A DNA stretch of 64,000 nucleotides from positions 2,232,001 through 2,296,000 of the forward strand of contig JAIXUN010000002.1 in assembly GCA_027483535.1 (NCBI GenBank), given 5' to 3'. The stretch's first letter is position 1. Every line of letters starts with the position of its first letter. The notes beneath the pieces were generated by a model. That model worked only from the letters and a program-made list of their open reading frames with translations. It was not told the DNA's origin and made no database searches. A program made the translations under genes and the position numbers. Positions 53,331-64,000 of this stretch are shown in pieces. The DNA is from a bacterium (GTDB lineage: Bacteria; Armatimonadota; Fimbriimonadia; Fimbriimonadales; Fimbriimonadaceae).

Positions 53331-54398
53331 CTACTCTACACCAGCATTACTAAAGCGATGCCATTTTTTGAGAGATCCCGGCTCGATAACCTCTCGAGCC
53401 ACCTGCCGACCGATACACGGAGCGAACTTAAACCCGTGACCCGAGCAAGGCGAAACCATCACCGTCCGAGAATCTTCTCTCCAAATCGCAAAGTCGTCAT
53501 TCGGAAGATTGGTGTAGAGGCACCCAACCGGCTCCAAGATCTGCGGATCGCGAACGCCAAACCGATCGCGAGCGAGCGACTGAATCTCTTCCAGCATCAA
53601 CGGATCGGGAGTTCGGTCCAAGGAATCTCTCTCACCCGCGTCCAACTCAATGCCCCCAAGGTGAATACCGATCTTGAAACCTGGCTCCAACCCCGATTCA
53701 GAAGGCGCGTTCGGAAAGCCGTAAGCCATGCGACCCTCGGCGTCGATCCAGGCGGGTCCGTCCCAAGTGCCTCTCACATAGGCGACTGTTTGTTTTTTCA
53801 CGGTTGCGGGCAACGACGCGAAATCGGTGATCCAAGCGCCGGTGGCGACCACGATCTGGTCGAACTCAAGCTGACAAAGGTGGCTGGGAGAAACTCCTTC
53901 TTGGACAAAGACGCCCCCGCTCTTTAAGAAGGATTGGGCGAGAAATGTGCGCACTCGATCCGCATGCACCCATCCTCCATCATTAGCGAACACCGCCTCT
54001 TCGCCGCTCGATAAATACAGGTTTTGGTATTGATTCCTACACTCTTCCGGAGAGAGAACCTGGTGGTGAACTTGAAGCAACCCAAGAGCTTCGCGGACTC
54101 CGACGATGTCGGCGTTGGTCGAGGCCCCAAAGTAAAGAAGCCCTGTTTCAAAAAGAAACTGTTGAGCGGCCTGGGCTTGCCACTCTCGCCACATCGGCAT
54201 GGCCTCGACCATGATCCCAGCATAGAACGGGTCGGGGTAACTGATCCGAACAATCCGCGACCTTCCATGCGAACTGCCGAAAACATGGTCCAGCGGAAAA
54301 CGATCAAACAGCGTCACCGCATCGGTTGGGGCATGCGACTGGACCGCGCAGGCGATCGAGAGCCCCATCACGCCGCCCCCGATCACCGCGATCTTCAT
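53331..54398 (-). CDS. FAD-dependent sarcosine-oxidase-type enzyme
   Basis: 355 aa. Dinucleotide-binding VIGGGVMGLSIACA at the N-terminus. SSHGRSRIVRISYPDPFY, VGCLYTNLPNDDF (Cys in the position of the FAD-linking Cys of monomeric sarcosine oxidase) and SPCSGHGFKFAP are the MSOX/N-methyltryptophan-oxidase signature. It should oxidise an N-methyl or secondary amine with release of H2O2. Cytoplasmic; substrate not known. Confidence 0.9.
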   Translation of the reverse strand: MKIAVIGGGVMGLSIACAVQSHAPTDAVTLFDRFPLDHVFGSSHGRSRIVRISYPDPFYAGIMVEAMPMWREWQAQAAQQFLFETGLLYFGASTNADIVGVREALGLLQVHHQVLSPEECRNQYQNLYLSSGEEAVFANDGGWVHADRVRTFLAQSFLKSGGVFVQEGVSPSHLCQLEFDQIVVATGAWITDFASLPATVKKQTVAYVRGTWDGPAWIDAEGRMAYGFPNAPSESGLEPGFKIGIHLGGIELDAGERDSLDRTPDPLMLEEIQSLARDRFGVRDPQILEPVGCLYTNLPNDDFAIWREDSRTVMVSPCSGHGFKFAPCIGRQVAREVIEPGSLKKWHRFSNAGVE

Positions 54399-54404
54399 CG
54401 ATCG

Positions 54405-55166
54405 TTATTTTAGGTCGGAACCGAACGATCCCAGCGGGGTGATGTTCGGATCTGGAGTATCGAGGTGGGAGACCGCCATTGCCGATGCGGAGGTGAACTT
54501 AGAGTGACCGTCCACGAAGCAGAGGTTGCGGGTGCCTTCAAATCGTCCCGGACCCGGTACCCAACCCGTCGAAGCTCCCGTCCGACCCCAAGGTCCGGTT
54601 TGACCAGACGGTCCAGCCTGGTGAGAGTTGATCCACTCCAGCAACATCACCTTCCGACTCGGAGTTTCCACCCCGCTGGTGGTGATGGTCACGCAAGTGG
54701 TAGGGCAAGGATCGTTCACGCGCAGGTCGTTGAGAGTTGCCGTTTGCAGGAACGACCAGGGCCGATACAAGGAGGAGACGTAAGCGTAAGAGGTGTCGTT
54801 AAAAGCACCTCGCGTACTGTCAGAAGGGCAATACAGCAACGCCGAACTGGAGTTTGAACTGGGATTAGTGTTCGAAATCCGTTGCTGAGCGAGCGCCAGG
54901 TAAGGCATGATCGGCCAGCGGAACCTGCGGCCAAACCAAAGACCCGACTCTCCCGTGTTGGGGAATCCGTCGTCGTTATCGGTTTGGTACATCAAGAAGG
55001 CGGTCGCGATCTGCTTGGTGTTGGAAAGGCATGCGGTTTTCTTTGCTGCTTCCTTTGCCTGAGCAAACACCGGGAAAAGAAGCGCAGCCAGAATCGCGAT
55101 GATGGCGATCACCACCAGCAATTCGATCAATGTAAATCCGTTGGAACGACGTAGAGCCTGACTCAA
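54405..55166 (-). CDS. Pseudopilin (prepilin-type, DUF1559-like)
   Basis: 253 aa. Leader RRSNG with the expected Gly before [18 protein letters not shown], so prepilin peptidase should cleave and methylate it. The globular part ends in [11 protein letters not shown], a variant of the W/F-x-DGH-x-K tail motif shared with the pseudopilin at 28460. Located 6 bases upstream of the oxidase gene on the same strand, so the two may be one transcript. Confidence 0.88.
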   Translation of the reverse strand: MSQALRRSNGFTLIELLVVIAIIAILAALLFPVFAQAKEAAKKTACLSNTKQIATAFLMYQTDNDDGFPNTGESGLWFGRRFRWPIMPYLALAQQRISNTNPSSNSSSALLYCPSDSTRGAFNDTSYAYVSSLYRPWSFLQTATLNDLRVNDPCPTTCVTITTSGVETPSRKVMLLEWINSHQAGPSGQTGPWGRTGASTGWVPGPGRFEGTRNLCFVDGHSKFTSASAMAVSHLDTPDPNITPLGSFGSDLK

Positions 55167-55366
55167 TTAAAAAACCTCAACCCTTAAAATCTGCTCCTCG
55201 CTCGATATTTCTACCAACCGAGAGCCATTTCTTCTACGGGCGTATCAAAACGCCATACTTCAAAGAACACCGTCGTTCTGGTTCAAGAATATCCGATGAG
55301 GGCCTCCTTGGGCGGCTTTGCTCCCCCGGAATTTGCCAGGGCGAGACGATTGAGTGGACCCGATGG

Positions 55367-55396
55367 TTGCAAAGTGCTGCGATTCTGGGGAATAAT
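55367..55396 (+). promoter_or_regulatory. Candidate promoter before the L33-L32 genes
   Basis: TTGCAA at 55367-55372 and AATAAT at 55391-55396 with an 18-bp spacer, 43 bases before the L33 start. Moderate match only. The rest of 55167-55439 contains no gene that I can see. Confidence 0.35.
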
Positions 55397-55439
55397 TAAC
55401 GTTCGCCGGGCATTATCGTGCGCGGCAACGAGGAGTCTC

Positions 55440-55610
55440 ATGGCCAAGAAGAAAGGCGAAATTCGCGAGATCATCCGCCTCGTTTGCACCGAGGACGGAA
55501 AGAGCTACTACACGACCACCAAGAACAAGCGCAACACGCCTGATCGTCTTGAGCTCATGAAGTTCAACTCAAACCTTCGCAAGTACACCCTTCACCGAGA
55601 GAAGAAGTAA
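55440..55610 (+). CDS. rpmG: 50S ribosomal protein L33
   Basis: 56 aa from ATG 55440, with GAGG/AGGAG just upstream; the longer open frame is not used. [20 protein letters not shown] and [20 protein letters not shown] match L33. Only one Cys remains, so it is the zinc-free (C-) form. Part of the large subunit. The L32 gene follows after 34 bases and both end before a strong terminator. Confidence 0.92.
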   Translation: MAKKKGEIREIIRLVCTEDGKSYYTTTKNKRNTPDRLELMKFNSNLRKYTLHREKK

Positions 55611-55644
55611 GGGTAGCGAACCACAGATTTAACGCGAGGAAGAC

Positions 55645-55833
55645 ATGCCAAACCCGAAACGACGTCACAGCCACCAGCGCACCGCGCTTCGACGAACGAA
55701 CTACACCACCGAACTCCCAGAGATCGTGTTGACCCGAAACGTCAACGGTGAGCCGTTCCGCTTGAACCACAACGCCAGCCCCGATGGATACTATAAGGGT
55801 CGACGGCTTCCTGGTTACAAAGACAAGAACTAG
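55645..55833 (+). CDS. rpmF: 50S ribosomal protein L32, cysteine-free form
   Basis: 62 aa. MPNPKRRHSHQRTALRRTNY at the N-terminus and GYYKGRRLPGYK at the C-terminus fit L32. All four zinc-ligand cysteines are missing and replaced by Asn/Leu/Asp (NVNGEPFRLNHNASPDGYY). Together with the C- L33, these two proteins need no zinc. In many bacteria L32 follows yceD; here it follows L33. Confidence 0.85.
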   Translation: MPNPKRRHSHQRTALRRTNYTTELPEIVLTRNVNGEPFRLNHNASPDGYYKGRRLPGYKDKN

Positions 55834-55874
55834 TTCCACTGCAAGAACTAAGCGAAGATACTCCTCGCGAGAAA

Positions 55875-55902
55875 CGACCCTAGCCACTCTCGGCTAGGGT
55901 CG
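55875..55902 (+). terminator. Rho-independent terminator after L33-L32
   Basis: CGACCCTAGCC at 55875-55885 pairs perfectly with GGCTAGGGTCG at 55892-55902 around six bases, then CTTTGTTTT. Confidence 0.9.
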
Positions 55903-55954
55903 CTTTGTTTTGTCCAACGTCTCGCCAGCACGGCTTCAGAGATAAACTCCAGGT

Positions 55955-56866
55955 ATGCGCGTTGGCCGAATTCCTCCGTTCCGATTTTCCAAGCCGAAGG
56001 GCCCGGGATTCGGCATCGCCAAGAATTACTACTTCAGCGTGCTGGGCACCTCGGCGGCGCTCCCTTCCATCGCCTCGATCATCCATCCCGATCCGAAAGA
56101 ATCGTACGGTCCCATGGGAACGGTCGCTCCGGTGGAAGGGTTTGGCGTACCGATGGTTCAGGGGAACGACAAGAGCCTCCTAGAACTGCCGATGCAAAGA
56201 GGACAGTTTGCGCTCTCCACCAAGAATCAGCAAACGGTCTTGCGGCTCATGGTGCTGCCCGCGTCCGAAGCCGGTTTTCGACCCGAGCCGCTTCTCCAAT
56301 CGCCGCTTGCGAGCGCTTTGGCGCCCGAAGTACTCAATCGAGTGCGCGCAACCCAATGGGTGATGCAACTCACGTTCGAATCGCACGACCCGGAGGTCTA
56401 CCCGGCGCTGGACTTCTTCCTGCAGCTCGCTCGCCGAATCTCCGACCTGTCCGAAGGAGTCGTGGCCGACCCCTTGGCGGTGCGATACCTCCTTCCAAAT
56501 CAGCTTCTACTACCCCTCCGCTACGACCCCAAAGTGGACTCGCGAGAGCACATCGGAACGCATGAAGCGGTGCTCAACGGGCAGTCGATTGTTTTCACCC
56601 GAGGGCTGGTCAAGTTTGCGATGCCCGAATACGCTCTCACCGGCATCACGGTCGATAAAGTCGCCACCGCTAAGGGCTATCTATTAGGACTCGCGCAGGG
56701 CAACCTGCTGGGCACGCTCGTGAAGTCGGGCGGGCACGTACCCGCTCCGGGAGGCTCGACCGTCCTCAAACTGGTCGAAGATCCATCCATTGCTACCATC
56801 TGGGAAGGGGCGCCAGGACTCCGTCTGCAGTCCACAACTGATAAAGTCGTCAACGATTTGCTCTAA
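55955..56866 (+). CDS. Protein of unknown function (ARM/SUKH-like neighbourhood, no motif)
   Basis: 303 aa. No signal peptide or membrane segment. The middle has LARRISDLSEGVVADPLAVR, a block that resembles the 'G-x-V-x-D-P' segment of some uncharacterised cytoplasmic families. The C-terminus contains KGYLLGLAQGNLLGTLVKSG. Function cannot be assigned. ATG 55955 is the first in-frame start after the terminator. Confidence 0.6.
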   Translation: MRVGRIPPFRFSKPKGPGFGIAKNYYFSVLGTSAALPSIASIIHPDPKESYGPMGTVAPVEGFGVPMVQGNDKSLLELPMQRGQFALSTKNQQTVLRLMVLPASEAGFRPEPLLQSPLASALAPEVLNRVRATQWVMQLTFESHDPEVYPALDFFLQLARRISDLSEGVVADPLAVRYLLPNQLLLPLRYDPKVDSREHIGTHEAVLNGQSIVFTRGLVKFAMPEYALTGITVDKVATAKGYLLGLAQGNLLGTLVKSGGHVPAPGGSTVLKLVEDPSIATIWEGAPGLRLQSTTDKVVNDLL

Positions 56867-56973
56867 CTTCCCTTCTTTTGTGTGGTCGGATACAGTCTCT
56901 CTCTTCAACCGGGTGGGATCATGGAGTTCGACGAACGCCTACTCGTACCTGAGCGTAGGCAAAGAGAGGAACC

Positions 56974-57576
56974 ATGAAAAATTCTGCTGCAATACTTATG
57001 CTCGCTGCTTCGCTGAGCCCGCTCGCTTTGGCCGCCGAAAAGACCTTTGTGGTCGGCAAGTCCGGAATGGACGCCCGACAGATCGTGGTCATCGAATCCG
57101 ACACGACCTTCGAGAACTTCACGGCTCGAACTGCCAAGATCTCCGGCAACCTCAAGTTTGACCCAGAGAAGAAGACGGGATCCGGAAAGATCATGGTCGA
57201 CCTCGCCAGCCTGGACACGGGTATCCCCACCCGAGACGAGCACATGCGCAGCCCGCAATGGTTGGACGTTGCTAAGTATCCGACCGCGACTTTCGAAATC
57301 ACGGGCGGCAAGTTCGTAAAGGGCGACGAGTACAACATCACCGGTAAGTTCACCCTTCACGGAGTGACGAAGAACATCAGCGTCAAGGCACGAGTCCGCT
57401 ACGCTCCGGAGAGCGCAAAGACCAAGTCCAACTACTTCCAGGGCGACGTTCTTCAGGTGCAAACCAAGTTCAACATCAAGCTCAGCGATTACGGCGTGAA
57501 GATCGCCCCGGTCGCGAAGGATAAGGTGAACGACGAGCTCACCGTTTCCTTCACCGCGTTCGGCGACAGCAAGTAA
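56974..57576 (+). CDS. YceI family lipid-binding protein
   Basis: 200 aa. Signal peptide LMLAASLSPLALAA, then a YceI barrel: DTGIPTRDEHMRSPQWLDV, KYPTATFEITG and ITGKFTLHGVTKNI are the family blocks. YceI domains hold isoprenoid-type lipids in a lipocalin-like pocket in the periplasm. Followed after 9 bases by a small membrane protein, so it is probably the first gene of a two-gene operon. Confidence 0.92.
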   Translation: MKNSAAILMLAASLSPLALAAEKTFVVGKSGMDARQIVVIESDTTFENFTARTAKISGNLKFDPEKKTGSGKIMVDLASLDTGIPTRDEHMRSPQWLDVAKYPTATFEITGGKFVKGDEYNITGKFTLHGVTKNISVKARVRYAPESAKTKSNYFQGDVLQVQTKFNIKLSDYGVKIAPVAKDKVNDELTVSFTAFGDSK

Positions 57577-57585
57577 GGAGCGTTC

Positions 57586-58017
57586 ATGAGCCCTGCAACT
57601 CTTCGAATCTTTGCCAAGGGCTCCTTGGTGATCGGCGCGGCCCTGTTGGTCGCGCTGGTCGCCACCTTCCCTTTGCGAGAGCAAGCAGCTTCGAAGGCGC
57701 AAAACATCCAGTTGGTCCAAAAGCAGGACGGATCGGACATTTTTGGCGAACCCGAGTACACCAAACTCGGGTCCCCACAAATGATCATCATCGAGGACCC
57801 GAAAGCTTTCTTGGATAAAGAAGAAGAGGGGGCAAAGTGGGTGGACGACGCCTACTTGAAGGCAAACAAAATCTATCCCGTCCAGCTAAAGAGCATCGAT
57901 GCGACGCTCACCATTGGACGGTATGCCTTTGCCTTCTTCGGCATCGACTTTCTGATCCTTGCGTGGATTTTGAATCGTGCCGCCGGTAAGCGCGGCGCTC
58001 AAACTGCTACGGCTTAG
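57586..58017 (+). CDS. Membrane protein of unknown function downstream of YceI
   Basis: 143 aa. Two hydrophobic helices (LVIGAALLVALVATFPL near the start, FAFFGIDFLILAWILN near the end) flank an external loop of about 70 residues, rich in acidic residues (FLDKEEEGAKWVDD). Likely forms a unit with YceI. No family recognised. Confidence 0.6.
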   Translation: MSPATLRIFAKGSLVIGAALLVALVATFPLREQAASKAQNIQLVQKQDGSDIFGEPEYTKLGSPQMIIIEDPKAFLDKEEEGAKWVDDAYLKANKIYPVQLKSIDATLTIGRYAFAFFGIDFLILAWILNRAAGKRGAQTATA

Positions 58018-58026
58018 TCAGGCTCG

Positions 58027-58896
58027 TTAGGGCTTCTTTGGCGATCTCTCTTGGAAAAACTTCCAAGAGAGATCGATGGCGTTGAACTTCGCCGATCCAG
58101 GATTGGTGGAGCCGGGCACATCGTGACCTCCCACCGGGTACGACACCATCACCACCTCGGTGATTCGGTTCCCCAGGATGAATCTTTTCTCCGAATACTG
58201 ATCGGTTTTTACGTCCACCGAAACCGAGGAGCACTGGTTGTGCTTCACCCAAAACTTTGCCGCCGTCAACGCGCCATCGCCTTTCAAGAGCGCTTCCGAC
58301 TGTTCGTCGTAAGCCACGACCTTATCGGTAGGCGAGTGAAGGATCAGCGCGCTCACGGGTTGCTTCGGCGCGGCGAGTTCTTGCCGAGCGGCTCCCTTTC
58401 CGATTCCAATGGTTCCCGCGACTGCCGAAAAAGCCCGGATCCGACCTTCCGTTGCGGCGGCGAATCGGTGAGCCATCATCGCCCCGTTGGAGTGACCAAA
58501 CAGAAAGATTCGATCCTTATCGATCTTGGTCTTGGATTCCACATCGTCGATCACCTTGGTCAGAAAGCCAACGTCATCGCTCTTCCGACCCGTGAGGTCG
58601 ATGAATCCCGCATTCCAGCCACTGCTGGTACCGCTCCCGTTGGGGATCGCGGCGACAAAACCGTGTTGCTCGGCCTTAGCCGAAATCCCTAGGTACCGCT
58701 CGAATGCCTGAGCCGAACTGGTGAATCCATGCAGAAAAACCACCAGTGGACGTCCCGCTTGGGGAGACTCGCCCGAGGGCTGCACAAGAATGTAGTTCCG
58801 ATTCAGCCCCCCATGCGGGAGAGGCACCGTGGTGCTGGTGGGGCGACCCGCTCCCAGCAGGAGAAGAGTCAGTACGGCAGAAGCGGCAATCGGCAT
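58027..58896 (-). CDS. Secreted PHB-depolymerase/LpqC-type esterase
   Basis: 289 aa. Signal-like N-terminus (ASAVLTLLLLGAGRP). Alpha/beta hydrolase of the LpqC/PhbDepolymerase group: PLVVFLHGFTSSAQAFERY (oxyanion hole), nucleophile Ser in FLFGHSNGAMMAHRF, Asp in ILHSPTDKVV, and His in GGHDVPGS. It acts on ester substrates, perhaps feruloyl or acetyl groups on xylan or polyesters. The last idea is an inference. Confidence 0.85.
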   Translation of the reverse strand: MPIAASAVLTLLLLGAGRPTSTTVPLPHGGLNRNYILVQPSGESPQAGRPLVVFLHGFTSSAQAFERYLGISAKAEQHGFVAAIPNGSGTSSGWNAGFIDLTGRKSDDVGFLTKVIDDVESKTKIDKDRIFLFGHSNGAMMAHRFAAATEGRIRAFSAVAGTIGIGKGAARQELAAPKQPVSALILHSPTDKVVAYDEQSEALLKGDGALTAAKFWVKHNQCSSVSVDVKTDQYSEKRFILGNRITEVVMVSYPVGGHDVPGSTNPGSAKFNAIDLSWKFFQERSPKKP

Positions 58897-58903
58897 GATA
58901 GAT

Positions 58904-58967
58904 CGTTAAAAGTCTAACGTTTAACGAACCCTTTTCTCTCTGTTTAACGCTCTCTTGATTGTTAAAC
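58904..58967. repeat. Cluster of GTTTAACG-type repeats upstream of katG
   Basis: GTTTAACG occurs at 58919-58926 and 58942-58949. Reversed forms occur at 58904-58910 (CGTTAAA) and 58961-58967 (GTTAAAC). Four copies lie within 64 bases in the region between the esterase and katG. They may be operators for a redox regulator or be chance; the copy spacing (23 and 19 bases) is near two helical turns. Confidence 0.4.
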
Positions 58968-59095
58968 GCCAACCTTTGCCCAGACCTGCGAATCTGGGCG
59001 AGTTGAGAGTCCTTCCTGTGACAAAATCTAGGGAAAGGACGCCTTCCACGGATCGGGCGATCGTATGCCGATCCATCCCGCCTTTTGCGCGTTGA

Positions 59096-61321
<2,226 letters not shown>

Positions 61322-61333
61322 GTTCGCCCGCAT

Positions 61334-61368
61334 AAAAGCCTCCGAGCGATTCTGCTCGGGGGCTTTTT
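61334..61368 (+). terminator. Terminator of katG
   Basis: AAAGCCTCCGAGC pairs with GCTCGGGGGCTTT (one mismatch) around GATTCT, ending in a run of T. Confidence 0.88.
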
Positions 61369-61386
61369 GTTTATCCTGTAGAACCG

Positions 61387-61956
61387 ATGTTGCGAATCAC
61401 CGCTTTTGGTGCCTTTGGGGAAGTCCTGAACAATCCCTCAATCGATCTTGCCAAGGCGATTGATCAGAATTCGACGGTTTTGGAAGTCGCTTACGAGGCG
61501 GTGGATGAGTGGATTCAAGGCCTCGACCCAACCGATCCGACGCCGATTTTGTCGCTCGGTGTGGCCGCCGGTAGGAAGCGGCTGAGCTATGAAGTGCTCG
61601 CCCATAATCAAGCCGGTTCGACTCCCGATGTGCGCAATGTCCGCAAGGCAGAACACGGGACGGTGGAGATTCTGGAGAGTGGGATACCCGTCCTTGGGGC
61701 TACATTCCTTTCGGCCGAGTTCCTGCCCCATTTCGGTCGCAAGGTCCCCGGGGCAAAACTGAGCTTCGACCCGGGCACCTATCTTTGCAACTACCTGCAT
61801 TACCGACAACTGCAACGGCTCCCGAACGCACGCGTCGGTTTTGTTCACGTGGTGCCCTTCGAGACGGTGCCAATGGAAGAGCAGCTTGCTCAGATAGAGC
61901 GGATCATTCGCCTGCATGGCGGCAAGGTGGTCGACAACTCGCTGAGAATCGACTGA
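61387..61956 (+). CDS. pcp: Pyroglutamyl-peptidase I-like
   Basis: 189 aa, shorter than typical Pcp (about 215). ITAFGAFGEVLNNPS is the start motif. Catalytic Glu69 (in LSYEVLAHN), Cys134 (in DPGTYLCNY) and His154 (in GFVHVVPFE) are present. It cleaves N-terminal pyroglutamate from peptides in the cytoplasm. The region between Glu69 and Cys134 is shorter than usual; the triad is kept. Confidence 0.88.
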   Translation: MLRITAFGAFGEVLNNPSIDLAKAIDQNSTVLEVAYEAVDEWIQGLDPTDPTPILSLGVAAGRKRLSYEVLAHNQAGSTPDVRNVRKAEHGTVEILESGIPVLGATFLSAEFLPHFGRKVPGAKLSFDPGTYLCNYLHYRQLQRLPNARVGFVHVVPFETVPMEEQLAQIERIIRLHGGKVVDNSLRID

Positions 61957-61959
61957 GCC

Positions 61960-62334
61960 TTAGACGCGGGCCAGAAGAGGCTGCTCGGCTTCATAGATCA
62001 GGTGCTCCAGAGCCATCTCTTCGTTCTCAGGCCACAGCTCGAACTCACCTTCATCGAAGAAACCGTGCGGACCGTAAATTTTTGATCCTCCACTGATGAG
62101 CGCACCATCCCACTTGCCTCGATAGATCACGAACAGGCTGGGGTAGCTCTTAGTGATGGCGACCTCGTTCGAGAACTGGTCGTAAGACCCGTCCATCTTA
62201 AAAACGCCGCTCGCGTCGGATCCCCCGCCGGAGATTTCTCCCTGAGCAAAGTGAAGCACGCAGGACATCGTCCCCTTGTATGGCGGTTGGAACCACTGTC
62301 CCTTCCACTTGCCAGATTTGTCTCTTAGATCCAT
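61960..62334 (-). CDS. Small protein of unknown function
   Basis: 124 aa, no signal or membrane segment. Beta-rich, with KWKGQWFQPPYKGTMSCVL, SGVFKMDGSYDQFSNEVAIT and YRGKWDGALISGG. The repeating G-x-W/F pattern suggests a small beta-barrel. I recognise no family. Its stop lies 3 bases from that of pcp. Confidence 0.6.
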   Translation of the reverse strand: MDLRDKSGKWKGQWFQPPYKGTMSCVLHFAQGEISGGGSDASGVFKMDGSYDQFSNEVAITKSYPSLFVIYRGKWDGALISGGSKIYGPHGFFDEGEFELWPENEEMALEHLIYEAEQPLLARV

Positions 62335-62470
62335 CTTCCCGTCACCTTTCCCTTATTCCGAATTCCGTTTGCCATTCGACGGGTTCACTTTCATTAAACG
62401 ATATCCGGGAACGAAAACGTCTCCTATCCCGGAAAACTCATGACATGAGCGGCGTAAGAAGTGGATAAAG

Positions 62471-63418
62471 TTATTCCCCTGCATTGACGCCGCACTGAGC
62501 CAAGTAGTCGTTGACTCGCTCAACGGCGTTGGGAAGTTCGCCGCGACAATCGGCCCCGCCTTCATACTCCACGAGGATAGGCGTCAGTTCTAATAGACAA
62601 CCCGACTCCTTCAACGCTTCCAAAGCGGGAAGAATAGGAACCCAGCCCGCCCCAACGGGACAGCCGTAGGCATACGATCCATCCGGCCGATCGTAACGAG
62701 GTCGGGTGGAGGTCTCCTCGGCCACGAGGATGTCGTACGGGACGGACTCTGACGAGAAGTCTTTCACGTGGATCAACTTCACGTGCGGAGCCAGGAGGCG
62801 CGCCGCCTCAACCGGATCATGCCCCGCAAGGGCGAAGTTTCCGATATCGAACGTGACGCCGAGCGCATCCGAACCCGTTTTGCGTTGAACCCGATCTAAG
62901 AGTTCCAGAAGGGGCTCGGGCGAGCCGTAACTTCGTCCGTGATTCTCCAGGCCGAGGGAGACCCCTTTGTCCGCGGCGTCTTCGACGGCTCGACAAAGCC
63001 CTTCAAACACTCGCTGATCGGCTTTCTCGGGGTTCGCCCAATCGTCGGGGAGGTCGCCTGCAAAGATGCGAACCACCGAACCTCCAAACTCCGAGGCTAG
63101 CCGGGTGCCTAAGTCGATCTTTGAAACCTCCACCTCCCAACGCATGGGATCGTTGAAGACGAAGTTGTTGGTCACCGCGACGGCGTCAATCGTGACCTTG
63201 GCGCGCAACAGAGATTCGGCGGCACCGGAAAGAGCGGTGTCCAGTTCGTCCTCCGTTGGAAGACGGTCGCGCACCGTTCCTACCGGATAAAGAAAGGCAT
63301 CGAGGATATCGATCGAAGAGGCACCCGCGTAACCCGCAAAGGTCGCAAAGCGGGAAAAGGGCATGTCACCCTGGCGCCAAAGGGGTAAGACGCTGTACCA
63401 GCAGATTCCTACCCCCAT
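62471..63418 (-). CDS. Sugar phosphate isomerase/epimerase (TIM barrel)
   Basis: 315 aa of the AP-endonuclease-2/xylose-isomerase-like TIM-barrel family. LENHGRSYG (first metal Glu), VTFDIGNFALAGHDP (Asp), KLIHVKDFSS (His-x-Lys-Asp) and a late ELTPIL (Glu) are the metal-binding blocks. Probably isomerises or epimerises a keto-sugar in the cytoplasm. Length fits the family, with a small insertion near 245-260 (RYDRPDGSYAYGCPVGAG). Confidence 0.85.
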   Translation of the reverse strand: MGVGICWYSVLPLWRQGDMPFSRFATFAGYAGASSIDILDAFLYPVGTVRDRLPTEDELDTALSGAAESLLRAKVTIDAVAVTNNFVFNDPMRWEVEVSKIDLGTRLASEFGGSVVRIFAGDLPDDWANPEKADQRVFEGLCRAVEDAADKGVSLGLENHGRSYGSPEPLLELLDRVQRKTGSDALGVTFDIGNFALAGHDPVEAARLLAPHVKLIHVKDFSSESVPYDILVAEETSTRPRYDRPDGSYAYGCPVGAGWVPILPALEALKESGCLLELTPILVEYEGGADCRGELPNAVERVNDYLAQCGVNAGE

Positions 63419-63428
63419 CGGCGTGCGA

Positions 63429-64000
63429 TTAGCGGACCCCGAGGGCGACCATCAGCGGCGACATCATGAAGGTGATGAGCAATCCACCGACGAGGCACGC
63501 CACAAAGGTTCCTTGAAGCAGGGGCCCAACCTTTGCCAGCTTCGCGCCCGCCACTTCGTCTTGAGCGTCTTGCTTGGCGTACATCGCAGAAAGGATCGGG
63601 AAGTAGTATCCGACGCTGATAACCGAGTTGATCGCGAGCGAAATCGCGAGCCAGGTCTGCTTCGCCGCGAGCGCATCGTTAAAGAGCAGGATCTTTCCGA
63701 AGAAGCCCGGAAGCGGCGGCAATCCGATAAGCGAAAGGATAAAGACCGAAAGGCAGAAAGCGGCGAACGGCTTTTGGCTCGCGAGCCCCAGCAGGTCCTC
63801 GACCGTGCTTCCTTCCTTGCCACCCTTCGCCAAAAGCGACAGGATGCCGAAGATTCCGCCCGTAATGACGGTGTAAGAAAGAACGTAGAAGCCGACCGAT
63901 TGCAAGCCAAGCTCGAAAACCTTGGCGTGGGCGATGATCCCGATCAGCACGTACCCAGCGTTGGCGATCGATGAGAACGCAAACAGTCGTTTCAGGTTCT
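63429..64000 (-). CDS. nuoN: NADH-quinone oxidoreductase subunit N, C-terminal part
   Basis: The last 190 codons; the 5' end is outside the window. RLFAFSSIANAGYVLIGI is the conserved segment of the proton-pumping antiporter-like subunits, and FILSLIGLPPLPGFFGKIL the typical broken-helix TM12 region of NuoN. Six or so hydrophobic helices follow the family pattern. Part of respiratory complex I in the membrane. The rest of the nuo operon should lie beyond 64000. Confidence 0.92.
   Translation of the reverse strand, partial: NLKRLFAFSSIANAGYVLIGIIAHAKVFELGLQSVGFYVLSYTVITGGIFGILSLLAKGGKEGSTVEDLLGLASQKPFAAFCLSVFILSLIGLPPLPGFFGKILLFNDALAAKQTWLAISLAINSVISVGYYFPILSAMYAKQDAQDEVAGAKLAKVGPLLQGTFVACLVGGLLITFMMSPLMVALGVR

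Overview
The window looks like a bacterial chromosome segment of the Armatimonadota type (Fimbriimonas-like). That placement is inference. It rests on two '[18 protein letters not shown]' pseudopilins, many small lipoproteins, a xylan-degrading gene set, a zinc-free L32 protein and a moderately high GC content. No rRNA is present. One tRNA (Asn-GTT) is encoded.

Layout. 1-6.5 kb: a gene tail, a MerR regulator divergent from a short-chain dehydrogenase, a membrane protein, tRNA-Asn, two cyclophilins, dapB and a Tat-type Gfo/Idh oxidoreductase. 6.6-18.0 kb: an AT-richer accessory island holding a 5'-truncated RHS gene and five RHS-core/variable-tip cassettes. Each cassette is followed at once by a different small envelope protein, the likely immunity gene. 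Between them lie a truncated TPR gene, a transposase fragment and a 367-bp direct repeat. 18.2-27.2 kb: an ABC exporter with a zinc-ribbon N-terminus, an AAA ATPase, a three-gene operon of Ig-like lipoproteins, and a GH76 enzyme. 27.4-35.8 kb: a LacI regulator overlapping a pseudopilin gene, two small lipoproteins, then a xylan block of GH52 beta-xylosidase, GH67 alpha-glucuronidase and GH8 exo-oligoxylanase. 35.9-47 kb: paired paralogous unknowns, a lysine aminotransferase-like enzyme, a nucleotidyltransferase, superoxide dismutase, two DinB proteins, an SGNH-like protein, a CoA-transferase, a sigma factor and a ParE-type toxin-antitoxin pair. 47-64 kb: an MFS transporter, RqcH, a GH20-like enzyme, a sarcosine-oxidase-like enzyme, a second pseudopilin, L33-L32, YceI, an esterase, KatG, Pcp, a TIM-barrel isomerase and the C-terminus of NuoN.

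The most unusual part is the RHS island. In cassettes 1, 3 and 4 the RHS reading frame stops at the same codon, and the stop overlaps a start codon (TAATG or TAGTG) that opens a separate ORF carrying the RHS core and tip. An AGGAG lies exactly 10 nt upstream of that start. Cassette 2 keeps the same AGGAG-10-ATG module with no RHS repeat upstream. The tips are very cysteine-rich (11-15 Cys each), and three share an N-A-x2-H ... D-x-[HY]-N-N layout. All five neighbouring small genes encode predicted membrane proteins, secreted proteins or lipoproteins. I read this as a store of separately translated, extracytoplasmic RHS toxin tips with envelope immunity proteins. Toxin and immunity roles are inference from layout.
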